Part shown: positions 1 through 6,337 of the stretch, in pieces
Numbering within the stretch: the stretch's first letter is position 1
Layout of the letters: every line of letters starts with the position of its first letter
Assembly: GCA_965651365.1 (NCBI GenBank)
Contig: CBFGSA010000137.1
Coordinates: 1-6,814 of the forward strand
Source of the DNA: DASSBG01 sp965651365
GTDB taxonomy: Bacteria > Pseudomonadota > Gammaproteobacteria > Xanthomonadales > Rhodanobacteraceae
Direction of reading: 5' to 3'
DNA length: 6,814 nt
Position numbers and translations under genes: made by a program
Notes under the pieces: generated by a model
The model's input: only the letters and a program-made list of their open reading frames with translations
Told to the model about the DNA's origin: nothing
Database searches by the model: none

Positions 1-350
1 CCACCATTGGCGTCAAAGCAGGCGGCATAGAGAATGGTGTCTTCGGTGCCGAAAAACTCGGAAATGGTCTGTTCCAGATTCTTGTGCAGGTCCTGCGTAC
101 CGCAGATGAAGCGCACACTGGCCATGCCGAAGCCATGGCTGTCGAGGGCCTCCTTGGCCGCCTGGATGACCTCGGGATGGTCGGCCAGGCCCAGATAGTT
201 GTTGGCGCAGAAATTGAGCACCTTTCGCCCGTCGGCCAGCGTGATTTCGGCCGATTGCGGCGAAGTAATCACGCGCTCGTCCTTGTACAGGCCCTGCTGG
301 CGGATGTCGTCGAGTTCGGCCGTCAGTCGCTCGCGGATTGTGTAGCTCAT
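1..350 (-). CDS. kbl: Glycine C-acetyltransferase (2-amino-3-ketobutyrate CoA ligase), N-terminal part
   Basis: A PLP-dependent enzyme of the alpha-oxoamine synthase family that cleaves 2-amino-3-ketobutyrate with CoA into glycine and acetyl-CoA, the second step of threonine breakdown in the cytoplasm. Only the first 116 codons lie in the window; the rest runs off the left edge. Translating the minus strand gives MSYTIRERL at the start, then NFCANNYLGLADHP (residues 47-59), SHGFGMASVRFICGTQD (71-87) and CFDANGG at the edge, which follow E. coli Kbl almost residue for residue from memory. The phosphate-contact segment around CFD is present; the PLP lysine lies outside the window. The ATG at 350 has a GGAG Shine-Dalgarno (complement of 358-361) seven bases upstream. 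It lies 195 bp downstream of tdh on the same strand, so the two probably form an operon. Function is near certain. Confidence 0.95.
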   Translation of the reverse strand, partial: MSYTIRERLTAELDDIRQQGLYKDERVITSPQSAEITLADGRKVLNFCANNYLGLADHPEVIQAAKEALDSHGFGMASVRFICGTQDLHKNLEQTISEFFGTEDTILYAACFDANG

Positions 351-464
351 GATTCCACTCCAATGGTTGTTCTGGCATGCACAAGCTGCCGTTGTCTCAT
401 GCTCTTGCCGAGTTCCGGGTCCCGTACAAAAGCGCAAGCAACCATCCATGGTGGTTATTGTCCG

Positions 465-485
465 GCCCGGTCGTCCTGACCGGGC
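465..485. repeat. Perfect inverted repeat in the tdh-kbl intercistronic region (first)
   Basis: Arms GCCCGGTC (465-472) and GACCGGGC (478-485) are exact reverse complements around a five-base loop, GTCCT. In the tdh-kbl transcript this would be an eight-base-pair, GC-rich hairpin. Neither side has a T-run, so it is not a standard intrinsic terminator. It could slow 3' exonuclease after tdh, adjust kbl expression, or be a mobile palindrome; the sequence alone does not decide. Confidence 0.7.
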
Positions 486-497
486 GTTCGCCGGCTG

Positions 498-518
498 CGA
501 ACTGCCACTGGCAGTTCG
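498..518. repeat. Perfect inverted repeat in the tdh-kbl intercistronic region (second)
   Basis: Arms CGAACTGCCA (498-507) and TGGCAGTTCG (509-518) are exact reverse complements around one central base. As RNA this folds into a nine-base-pair stem with a three-base loop. It starts 12 bases after the first inverted repeat and ends 27 bases from the tdh stop codon. No T-tract follows on either strand. The two stems differ in sequence, so this is not a duplication of one element. A tight symmetric site could also bind a dimeric regulator. Confidence 0.7.
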
Positions 519-545
519 GTCCTGCTCACCCCGAGTCCCGGTCAT

Positions 546-1580
546 TCAGCTCCAACTGCAGACCACCTTGCCGCATTGGCCGCTGGCCATGAGGTCGAAA
601 CCGCGCTGGAAGTCATCGATCGGCAACTGATGGGTGAGGACCTTGCCCAGGGGAAAGCCGCTGAGCACCATCTGGGTCATCTTGTACCAGGTTTCGTACA
701 TGCGCCGACCGTAGATGCCATGCAGGGTCAGGCCCTTGAAGATCACCTGATCCCAGTTGATGCCGGCGCCCCGCGGCAGCAGGCCGAGCAGGGCGACCTT
801 GCCGCCGTGGTACATGCCGTCCAGCATGTCGTTGAAGGCCTCGGGGTGACCACTCATCTCAAGTCCGACATCGAAGCCTTCCATGTGCAGGTCGGCCATC
901 ACGTCGCGCAGGCGCTGCTGCGACACGTTGACCACACGGTTGGCGCCCATGTCGGCAGCCAGCTTCAGCCGGTAGTCGTTGACATCGGTGATCACCACGT
1001 TGCGCGCACCCACGTGCTTGGCGATGCCCGCGGCCATGATGCCGATCGGTCCGGCGCCGGTGATCAGTACGTCCTCGCCGATCAGGTCGAATTCCAGGGC
1101 GCAGTGGGTTGCATTGCCGAACGGGTCGAAAAAGGCGGCCAGCTCGGAGGAAATCTGGTCCGGAATCGGCCACAGATTGGACGCGGGGACCGCTACATAT
1201 TCGGCAAAGGCGCCGTTGCGGTTGACGCCGATGCCGGTGGTGTTGGGGCACAGATGCTGCTTGCCGGCGCGGCAGTTGCGGCAGTGGCCGCAGACCACGT
1301 GGCCTTCGGCCGATACCCGGTCGCCAATGCGGTAGCCGGTCACCGCATCACCGAGCTCGGCGATCCGTCCGACAAATTCGTGGCCGATCACCAGGCCGGG
1401 CTTGATGACCCGCCGGGCCCAGTCATTCCATTCGTAGATGTGCAGATCGGTGCCGCAGATGGCGGTCTTTTCCAGTTTGACCAGAACTTCGTTCGGGCCA
1501 ATCTCCGGCACCGGAACCTGTTCCAGCCAGATTCCCTTGGCGGCGTCGCGCTTGACCAGCGCCTTCATCGTGTTTGCCAT
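546..1580 (-). CDS. tdh: L-threonine 3-dehydrogenase
   Basis: A cytoplasmic zinc- and NAD-dependent medium-chain dehydrogenase that oxidises L-threonine to 2-amino-3-ketobutyrate, the substrate of the kbl product downstream. It has 344 residues; the E. coli enzyme has 341. Visible features: catalytic zinc ligands Cys42 (in AICGTDLHIYEW), His67 and Glu68 (GHEFVG); structural zinc cysteines 97, 100, 103 and 111; NAD-binding GAGPIG at 175-180 with the ribose-binding Asp200 in ITDVND; and FDPFGNATH at 151-159. All known metal ligands are kept at a constant offset of four from E. coli numbering as I recall it. The ATG at 1580 was chosen because AGAGGT (complement of 1587-1592) lies six bases upstream; the internal Met5, which matches the E. 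coli start, has no suitably placed site. A TATAAT box lies just upstream. The order tdh then kbl is the reverse of E. coli. No defects are seen. Confidence 0.97.
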   Translation of the reverse strand: MANTMKALVKRDAAKGIWLEQVPVPEIGPNEVLVKLEKTAICGTDLHIYEWNDWARRVIKPGLVIGHEFVGRIAELGDAVTGYRIGDRVSAEGHVVCGHCRNCRAGKQHLCPNTTGIGVNRNGAFAEYVAVPASNLWPIPDQISSELAAFFDPFGNATHCALEFDLIGEDVLITGAGPIGIMAAGIAKHVGARNVVITDVNDYRLKLAADMGANRVVNVSQQRLRDVMADLHMEGFDVGLEMSGHPEAFNDMLDGMYHGGKVALLGLLPRGAGINWDQVIFKGLTLHGIYGRRMYETWYKMTQMVLSGFPLGKVLTHQLPIDDFQRGFDLMASGQCGKVVCSWS

Positions 1581-1609
1581 CTCTGCACCTCTGGGCGGTT
1601 CGACCCATC

Positions 1610-1637
1610 ATTATAGTGCGCACGCCTTGGCCTTGAA
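1610..1637 (-). promoter_or_regulatory. Candidate sigma-70 promoter of tdh-kbl
   Basis: The complement of 1610-1615 reads TATAAT, a perfect -10 box. Sixteen bases upstream the complement of 1632-1637 reads TTCAAG, only three of six matches to the -35 consensus. Transcription would start near 1603 and give a leader of about 23 bases that includes the AGAGGT ribosome-binding site of tdh. The weak -35 suggests help from an activator, or a promoter relying on its -10 box. The box lies in the 107-bp gap after the EAL gene, so tdh could also receive read-through from it; no convincing terminator is seen in that gap. Confidence 0.5.
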
Positions 1638-1687
1638 GGGCAAGCGCCGGAGGCCCGGCCGATCAAGCTCTGGATGACGACAAAACA

Positions 1688-3712
1688 CTACACTTCGCTG
1701 CGGGTCAGCCACTGCTCGCGATCAGCCAGCAGACGGTGCAGCTCATCGCGGCTGACGGGTGCGGAGAACAGGAAGCCCTGCAGACGGTCGGCGTGATGGC
1801 GGCTGAACCAGTCCATCTGGCGCTCGGTCTCGATGCCTTCGACGACCACTTCCAGCCCCAGGCTGTGCGCCAGACTGATGATGGCGGCAACGATGGCGGC
1901 ATCGCGCGGGTTGCCCAGCACGTTGTCGACAAAGCTCCGGTCGATCTTCAGGCAGTCCACCGGCAGTTCACGCAGGTGGGTCAGTGACGAGTAGCCGGTG
2001 CCGAAATCGTCCAGAGCGCAACGCACCCCCACTTCGCGCAGGCGCCGCAGGGTGCTCAGGGCCCGGTCGGGATCGCCCAGCGCGCTGGATTCCACAATCT
2101 CCAGTTCCAGGCGGTGCGGCTCAAGGCCGGTTTCGCGCAGGATTCCACGCACCATGTCCGGGAAGCCGTCAAACTGGAAGCTGCGCGTGGAAATATTGAC
2201 CGACAGGGCGACCTCGATGCCGTGACGGTCACGCCATTCGCAGGCTTCGTGGCAGGCCTGTTGCAGAATCATGCGGTCCAGTTCTTCGCTGAGCCCGAGC
2301 TGCGTCACCTCCTCGATGAACATTTCCGGCAACAGGGTGCCCCGTTGCGGATGGTTCCAGCGCACCAGACCCTCCACGCCGCACAGGTGGTGGTTGTCAC
2401 CTGACACGATCGGCTGGTAGAAAAGTTCAAGCTGGCCCTTGTGCATTGCGCGACGAAGTTCGCTTTGCAGGTCCAGCCTGGTCAGCGCCATGGCATTGAG
2501 ATCGTTGGAGAAATAGTGAAAGCGGTTGCCGCCGGCCTCATGTGCGCTGCGACACGCCGACTCGGCCGCAGCGATCAGGGTTTGGGCGGAATCCCCGTCC
2601 TCCGGCGCCAGCGCAATCCCGATGCTGGCACTCAGCGACAGCTCCTTGCCATCGGCGTAGAAGGGCAGGCGCATGCTGGTCAGCAGATCATTGGCCACCG
2701 CGCTGAGCTCAGCGGTGCCAGGTTTGCCTGGAATGACATGCACCAGCCGTGTTTCGGACAGGCGTGCCGGGCGGTGCCAGTTGTCGCGGGCGTGCTGCTC
2801 GAAGCGGGTGGCGGCTTCGGCCATCAGCGACTCCAGCGCCACCGGGCCAATGGTGGAGGACAGGGTTTCCTGCTGGTCCAGGCGCAGCATCAGCAAGGTG
2901 GTCTGCTGGTTGGTTGCCCGAATCCAGTGCGGCAGGTCGTTCAGCAGGCGGCGGCGATTGGGCAGGCCGGTGACCGGGTCAAAGTCGCGAATCCGGCGCA
3001 ATGCGCTGTCCGCGCGTGTCGCGCGGTTGCGCTCCTCCTCCAGCAGCCACACGATCAGGCCAAAACCCATGAACAGGGTCGCGACCAGGTCGATGATACC
3101 GATGTACTGTCCCCAGGCCAGATCTTCGCCGGTGCGGATCTGCCAAATGTAAATGCCGAATACGTGCAGCAACTGAATGCCGTACAGACCCATGGCGACC
3201 GCGGCGATGCGGGTGCCCAATCCATCACGTGGCATGCTGCGCCACAGCATCCAGGCAATCCACACATAGCACAAGGCGCCGAAGATGTAGCGCAGGCCCA
3301 CCCGCATGAACAGCCGTTGCATCCACGCCGAATCGGGCTTGATCCAGACCAGGGAAAAAACGACGGCCAGCACCGCACAGACACCCAGAACCTGCAGGAT
3401 GCGTTTGCGGTCGATGGAGCCTGGGCCAAGGGCGCTGCGGGCTGCCATGATGGCCAGCGCAAACTGCCAGTAGGCGGCGATCAGTGACAACACGGTCAAC
3501 GACAGCCGCAGGCCGGGCAGCGTTTGCGGCGTGTAGAAAAGTTGCTGCCGGGCGGTCGATGCAGCAAGGTAGACCGCCGCTGCCACAAACGAACCCGCCC
3601 ACAGACGCAAGCTGCGGCGGTCGAACACCCTGCGGTAGTACAGCAACAGGAGCGCGGTGATCAAGGCTCCGAAGCATTCTGCCGCAGTGACAACCAGATC
3701 CAGCGTGTGCAT
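1688..3712 (-). CDS. Membrane-bound degenerate-GGDEF/EAL protein, probable c-di-GMP phosphodiesterase
   Basis: Predicted inner-membrane cyclic-di-GMP signalling protein, 674 residues from the ATG at 3712. Seven hydrophobic segments (about 2-26, 35-53, 70-93, 105-125, 138-157, 167-190, 199-224) form a sensor region of a type I cannot name. A GGDEF-like domain (238-402) keeps DFDPVTGLPNRR and SIGIALAPEDG, but its signature is SETRL (319-323) instead of GGDEF, and no RxxD inhibitory site precedes it, so it should not make c-di-GMP. The EAL domain (about 415-665) reads EGL (447-449) for EAL but keeps the expected catalytic residues: Glu447, Asn506 (SVNIS), Glu538 (LELEIVES), Asp568/Asp569 (DDFGTGYSSL), Lys589 (LKIDRSF), Glu625 (VVEGIET) and Gln645 (QGFLFS). 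Hydrolysis of c-di-GMP to pGpG is therefore likely. A GTG start at 3751 would add 13 residues, but it overlaps the predicted promoter and lacks a ribosome-binding site. The Shine-Dalgarno at 3712 is itself weak. Confidence 0.9.
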   Translation of the reverse strand: MHTLDLVVTAAECFGALITALLLLYYRRVFDRRSLRLWAGSFVAAAVYLAASTARQQLFYTPQTLPGLRLSLTVLSLIAAYWQFALAIMAARSALGPGSIDRKRILQVLGVCAVLAVVFSLVWIKPDSAWMQRLFMRVGLRYIFGALCYVWIAWMLWRSMPRDGLGTRIAAVAMGLYGIQLLHVFGIYIWQIRTGEDLAWGQYIGIIDLVATLFMGFGLIVWLLEEERNRATRADSALRRIRDFDPVTGLPNRRRLLNDLPHWIRATNQQTTLLMLRLDQQETLSSTIGPVALESLMAEAATRFEQHARDNWHRPARLSETRLVHVIPGKPGTAELSAVANDLLTSMRLPFYADGKELSLSASIGIALAPEDGDSAQTLIAAAESACRSAHEAGGNRFHYFSNDLNAMALTRLDLQSELRRAMHKGQLELFYQPIVSGDNHHLCGVEGLVRWNHPQRGTLLPEMFIEEVTQLGLSEELDRMILQQACHEACEWRDRHGIEVALSVNISTRSFQFDGFPDMVRGILRETGLEPHRLELEIVESSALGDPDRALSTLRRLREVGVRCALDDFGTGYSSLTHLRELPVDCLKIDRSFVDNVLGNPRDAAIVAAIISLAHSLGLEVVVEGIETERQMDWFSRHHADRLQGFLFSAPVSRDELHRLLADREQWLTRSEV

Positions 3713-3739
3713 GGCCCCGTTTCCGTGACGGACGCTGCC

Positions 3740-3768
3740 ATGAGACTCCACAGCGGGGCGGATGTCAA
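3740..3768 (-). promoter_or_regulatory. Sigma-70-type promoter of the EAL gene
   Basis: On the minus strand, TTGACA (complement of 3763-3768, a perfect -35) is followed after 17 bases by TCTCAT (complement of 3740-3745, four of six matches to TATAAT). Transcription would start near 3733, about 21 bases before the ATG at 3712. This placement excludes the upstream GTG at 3751 as the start for this transcript and so helps set the gene start. Confidence 0.6.
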
Positions 3769-3800
3769 AGTGTTCCTGCGCCTGCGTGTTGAATTTTGTT

Positions 3801-3806
3801 TACAAT
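3801..3806 (+). promoter_or_regulatory. Possible -10 box of the S46 peptidase gene
   Basis: TACAAT matches five of six bases of the -10 consensus and lies 31 bases before the ATG at 3838, in an AT-rich patch of an otherwise GC-rich spacer. No acceptable -35 hexamer is found 16-18 bases upstream. TTGAAT at 3789-3794 is too close to pair with it. The call rests on position and one hexamer only. Confidence 0.35.
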
Positions 3807-3837
3807 CGCGGACCAACTTCCTGTATTGGAGCGACCC

Positions 3838-6015
3838 ATGCGCAGTCTGCTTTCCCTGGCCATTGCGGCCGTCTGTCTTGCCCCGGCCGCGCAGGCGGTC
3901 GAGGGCATGTGGCAACCGGCTCAGTTGCCTTCGATCGCCAAACAGCTCGAGGCCAAGGGCCTGAAGATCAAGCCCGAAACCTTGAGCGACCTGACCGCCT
4001 ACCCGATGGGCGCGGTCGTGAGTCTGGGCGGATGCACGGCTTCGTTCGTCTCACCCGACGGGTTGGTCGTGACCAATCACCATTGCGGCTACGGCGCATT
4101 GCAGTACAACTCCACGCCGGACAACAATCTGATCATCAACGGTTTTCTGGCCAAGACCAGGGCCGAGGAATTGCCGGGCTCACCCGGCATGCGGGTCTAT
4201 GTCACTGAATCGATCAGCGACGTGACCGGCAAGGTCAATGCCGGCGTGCACGAGTGGATGAGTGGCGCCGAACGCTACAAGGCCATCGACAAAGCGGAAA
4301 AGAAACTGGTCGATGCCTGCGAGAGCACGCCGGGATACCACTGCCGCGTGGCCAGCTTCTACGGTGGCCTGAGTTACCAGCTGATCAAGCAGCTCGAGAT
4401 CAGGGACGTGCGCCTGGTGTACGCGCCGCCCGAATCGATCGGCAAGTTCGGCGGCGACATCGACAATTGGATGTGGCCCCGCCACACCGGCGATTTCAGC
4501 TATTTGCGCGCCTATGTCTCGCCCGATGGGAAGTCGGCGACGTATTCCAGGGACAACGTGCCCTATCATCCGAAGCATGTGCTCAAGGTCAATCCAGAGG
4601 GTCTGGAAGCGGGTGATTTCGTGATGGTGGCGGGCTATCCGGGACGCACCAACCGCTACCGCCTGGCCAGCGAAGTGCAGCATGCCCTGGACTGGAGCTA
4701 TCCCCAGCTCATCGACATCTACAAGGACAGCCTGGCGATCATCGACCAGGCCGAGAAAGACAGCCCGGAAGATGGTGTCAAGTACGCGAGCCGCAAGGCC
4801 GGCCTCAACAACTACCTGAAGAACTTCGGTGGCCAGATCGAGGGCTTGACGCGCGCCCACGCGGTTGCGCTCAAGCAGCAGCAGGAGACCGATCTGAAGA
4901 ACTGGCTGAAGAAACAGCACAGCGATGAAAGCAAGTCACTGCTGTCCGACATCGGCAAATTGAACGATGCCATTGCCCAACAGCAGGCCAACAGCGCCCG
5001 CGACATGGCGATCGGCCAGCTCTACCGCAGCGCCGAGCTGGCCACGGCCATCCGTCTGGTGCATCTGGCCAAGGAACGCCCCAAGCCCGATCTGGAGCGC
5101 GACGACGGTTATCAGAAGCGCGACTGGATCCGCATCGAGGAGGGTCTGAAGAGCATGCAGCGCCGCTTTGCGCCTGCCGTGGACCGGAAATTCCTGGTCA
5201 TGGCGCTGGAGCGCTACGTGAAGCTGCCCGAGAATCAGCGTCTGTCGGCCCTGGACGAGTGGCTGGATGGCGCCAGCGGGCAGTCGGCGATCGAGAGCAA
5301 GGTCAAGAAGCTCTACACCGGCAGCGAGCTGGACCAGCTCGACGCGCGCATGAAATGGTTCGAGGCCGACAGCAAGGCCATCGATGCCAGCACGGATTCG
5401 ATGCTGGTACTGGCGCGCAAGCTGCAGCCGCAGCTCAAGGAACTCAGCGACGCCGATGACGCCATGGACGGCACGCTCAGCGCCCTGCGCCCACGCTACA
5501 TGCAGGCCCTGATCGAGTGGAAGAAGTCCAGGAACGAGCCGGTCTATCCCGATGCCAATTCCACATTGCGCGTGACCTACGGCACCGTGCAGGGCGTGTC
5601 GCCACGCGATGCGGTGCACTACGCGCCGTTCACCACGGTTCAGGGCGTCCTGGAGAAGAACACCGGCAAGGTACCGTTCAACGCGCCCGAGGCCGAGCTG
5701 GCAGCCATTCGTGCAGGCGGCGACTTCGACGGCTACGCCTCGCCCAAACAGGGCACATTGCCGGTCGACTTCCTGGCCGACCTCGACATCACCGGCGGCA
5801 ACTCCGGCTCGCCGGCACTGGATTCGGAAGGACGCCTCGTGGGCCTGGCCTTTGACGGCAACTGGGAATCGGTCAGCGGCGACTGGCTGTTCGACCAGAA
5901 GACCAATCGCTCCATTGAAGTCGATGTGCGCTACATGCTCTGGGTCATGCACCACCTCGACCACGCCGACAACCTGCTGCGCGAGATGGACTTGAAAGTG
6001 CCATCACAGCCATAG
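3838..6015 (+). CDS. dpp7: S46 family serine dipeptidyl-peptidase, DPP7 type, exported
   Basis: A secreted, probably periplasmic, exopeptidase that removes dipeptides from the N-terminus of oligopeptides. It has 725 residues, in line with the roughly 720 typical of the family. MRSLLSLAIAAVCLAPAAQA is a classic Sec signal peptide with cleavage expected after residue 20. The chymotrypsin-like fold is split by a helical insertion (about 280-570). The catalytic triad is His82 (TNHHCGYG), Asp219 (NWMWPRHTGDFS) and Ser656 (GGNSGSP). Asn210, Trp211 and Asp673 match residues known to hold the substrate's free N-terminus. Gly674 (FDGNWE) is the glycine that separates DPP7 enzymes (hydrophobic or aliphatic P1) from DPP11 enzymes, which carry arginine there and prefer Asp/Glu. 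Cys66-Cys83 may form a disulfide. GGAG at 3828-3831, six bases upstream, supports the ATG at 3838; a TTG reading from 3796 would bury the signal peptide. The gene diverges from the EAL gene and is probably monocistronic. Confidence 0.95.
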   Translation: MRSLLSLAIAAVCLAPAAQAVEGMWQPAQLPSIAKQLEAKGLKIKPETLSDLTAYPMGAVVSLGGCTASFVSPDGLVVTNHHCGYGALQYNSTPDNNLIINGFLAKTRAEELPGSPGMRVYVTESISDVTGKVNAGVHEWMSGAERYKAIDKAEKKLVDACESTPGYHCRVASFYGGLSYQLIKQLEIRDVRLVYAPPESIGKFGGDIDNWMWPRHTGDFSYLRAYVSPDGKSATYSRDNVPYHPKHVLKVNPEGLEAGDFVMVAGYPGRTNRYRLASEVQHALDWSYPQLIDIYKDSLAIIDQAEKDSPEDGVKYASRKAGLNNYLKNFGGQIEGLTRAHAVALKQQQETDLKNWLKKQHSDESKSLLSDIGKLNDAIAQQQANSARDMAIGQLYRSAELATAIRLVHLAKERPKPDLERDDGYQKRDWIRIEEGLKSMQRRFAPAVDRKFLVMALERYVKLPENQRLSALDEWLDGASGQSAIESKVKKLYTGSELDQLDARMKWFEADSKAIDASTDSMLVLARKLQPQLKELSDADDAMDGTLSALRPRYMQALIEWKKSRNEPVYPDANSTLRVTYGTVQGVSPRDAVHYAPFTTVQGVLEKNTGKVPFNAPEAELAAIRAGGDFDGYASPKQGTLPVDFLADLDITGGNSGSPALDSEGRLVGLAFDGNWESVSGDWLFDQKTNRSIEVDVRYMLWVMHHLDHADNLLREMDLKVPSQP

Positions 6016-6085
6016 GAGCCTGGACGGTGGCCGGAATTGCGGCTGGCGGGAGCTGAGCCTGGATGCTGCCCAATGCGCAACGTCA

Positions 6086-6115
6086 TCCCGGACAGCGCGC
6101 AGCGCTGATCCGGGA
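6086..6115. repeat. REP-like extragenic palindrome
   Basis: TCCCGGA-CAGCGC (6086-6098) pairs with GCGCTG-TCCGGGA (6102-6115) around the loop GCA, with one bulged A at 6108, giving 13 base pairs of GC-rich stem. The flanks GTCA and GCCAC resemble palindromes dispersed in intergenic DNA of Xanthomonas-type genomes (from memory, not searched). It lies 70 bases after the peptidase stop codon. Without a T-tract it is not a standard terminator, but it could protect the 3' end of that mRNA. Confidence 0.6.
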
Positions 6116-6180
6116 GCCACCGGCCCATCAGGTTCCATGCAAGCGGGTGGAATCCGGTCTCCGGCAGTTCGGTTCGCCAT

Positions 6181-6206
6181 AAAAAAACCCCGCGCCAGGC
6201 GGGGTT
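6181..6206 (-). terminator. Rho-independent terminator for leftward transcription
   Basis: AACCCCGC (6186-6193) and GCGGGGTT (6199-6206) are exact complements around a five-base loop. The seven-A run at 6181-6187 on the plus strand becomes a T-run immediately after the stem on the minus strand. This is a textbook intrinsic terminator for transcripts coming from the phage tail gene, whose stop codon lies about 130 bases upstream of it. On the plus strand no T-run follows, so it is not expected to stop peptidase transcription efficiently. Confidence 0.85.
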
Positions 6207-6291
6207 CTCAACAAGTGGCGGGCGGACGGGAGCCACATATGAGCCATAACGCGTTGATGTGGCGATGATTCAAGTAGTCGCTGTGCTTTGT

Positions 6292-6315
6292 CTACTCACA
6301 ATCCTACTCACAATC
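6292..6315. repeat. 12-bp perfect tandem direct repeat
   Basis: CTACTCACAATC occurs twice in direct succession (6292-6303 and 6304-6315), in the short AT-richer segment between the tape-measure stop codon and the terminator. It may be a slippage duplication, a pair of binding sites, or a scar at a recombination junction; nothing further in the window decides. Confidence 0.75.
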
Positions 6316-6337
6316 GGGAAAGTCAGCACGCTGTCCC

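Larger units (their letters stand above)
6016..6337. other. Non-coding stretch between peptidase and phage tail gene
   Basis: These 322 bases separate two convergent genes. They hold a REP-like palindrome (6086-6115), a leftward intrinsic terminator (6181-6206) and a 12-bp tandem repeat (6292-6315). CGGGAGCCAC occurs at both 6111-6120 and 6227-6236. I see no credible gene, tRNA or integrase site. The part from about 6240 to 6337 is visibly richer in A and T than the flanks and may mark the junction between host and phage-derived DNA; that is inference. Confidence 0.6.

Noticed and set aside
440..456. Weak dyad AACCA...TGGTT near the hairpins upstream of kbl
   Set aside because: Five-base arms only, easily expected by chance beside the two much stronger inverted repeats.
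576..1616. 346-codon open frame on the plus strand opposite tdh
   Set aside because: It lies wholly antisense to a clearly recognised enzyme, has no recognisable domain, and such long mirror frames are common in GC-rich codon-biased genes.
1646..1659. Short hairpin GCCGG/CCGGC after the EAL gene as a possible terminator
   Set aside because: Only five base pairs with no T-run on either strand; too weak to call a terminator.
2441..3487. 348-codon open frame on the plus strand opposite the EAL gene
   Set aside because: Antisense shadow: the product is low-complexity Gln/Gly/Ala/His-rich without domain signatures, while the minus-strand frame has clear GGDEF and EAL motifs.
4936..5964. 342-codon open frame on the minus strand opposite the peptidase gene
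   Set aside because: Antisense shadow of a gene with an intact catalytic triad; no motif of its own. The 246-codon frame at 4180-4920 was rejected for the same reason.
5931..6236. 101-codon minus-strand frame overlapping the peptidase end
   Set aside because: It runs through the terminator and the REP-like palindrome, starts at GTG without a ribosome-binding site, and has no recognisable features.
6292..6315. Lac-operator-like ATTGTGAG on the minus strand within the tandem repeat
   Set aside because: Only a short partial match, without the symmetric second half-site; the repeat explains its double occurrence.
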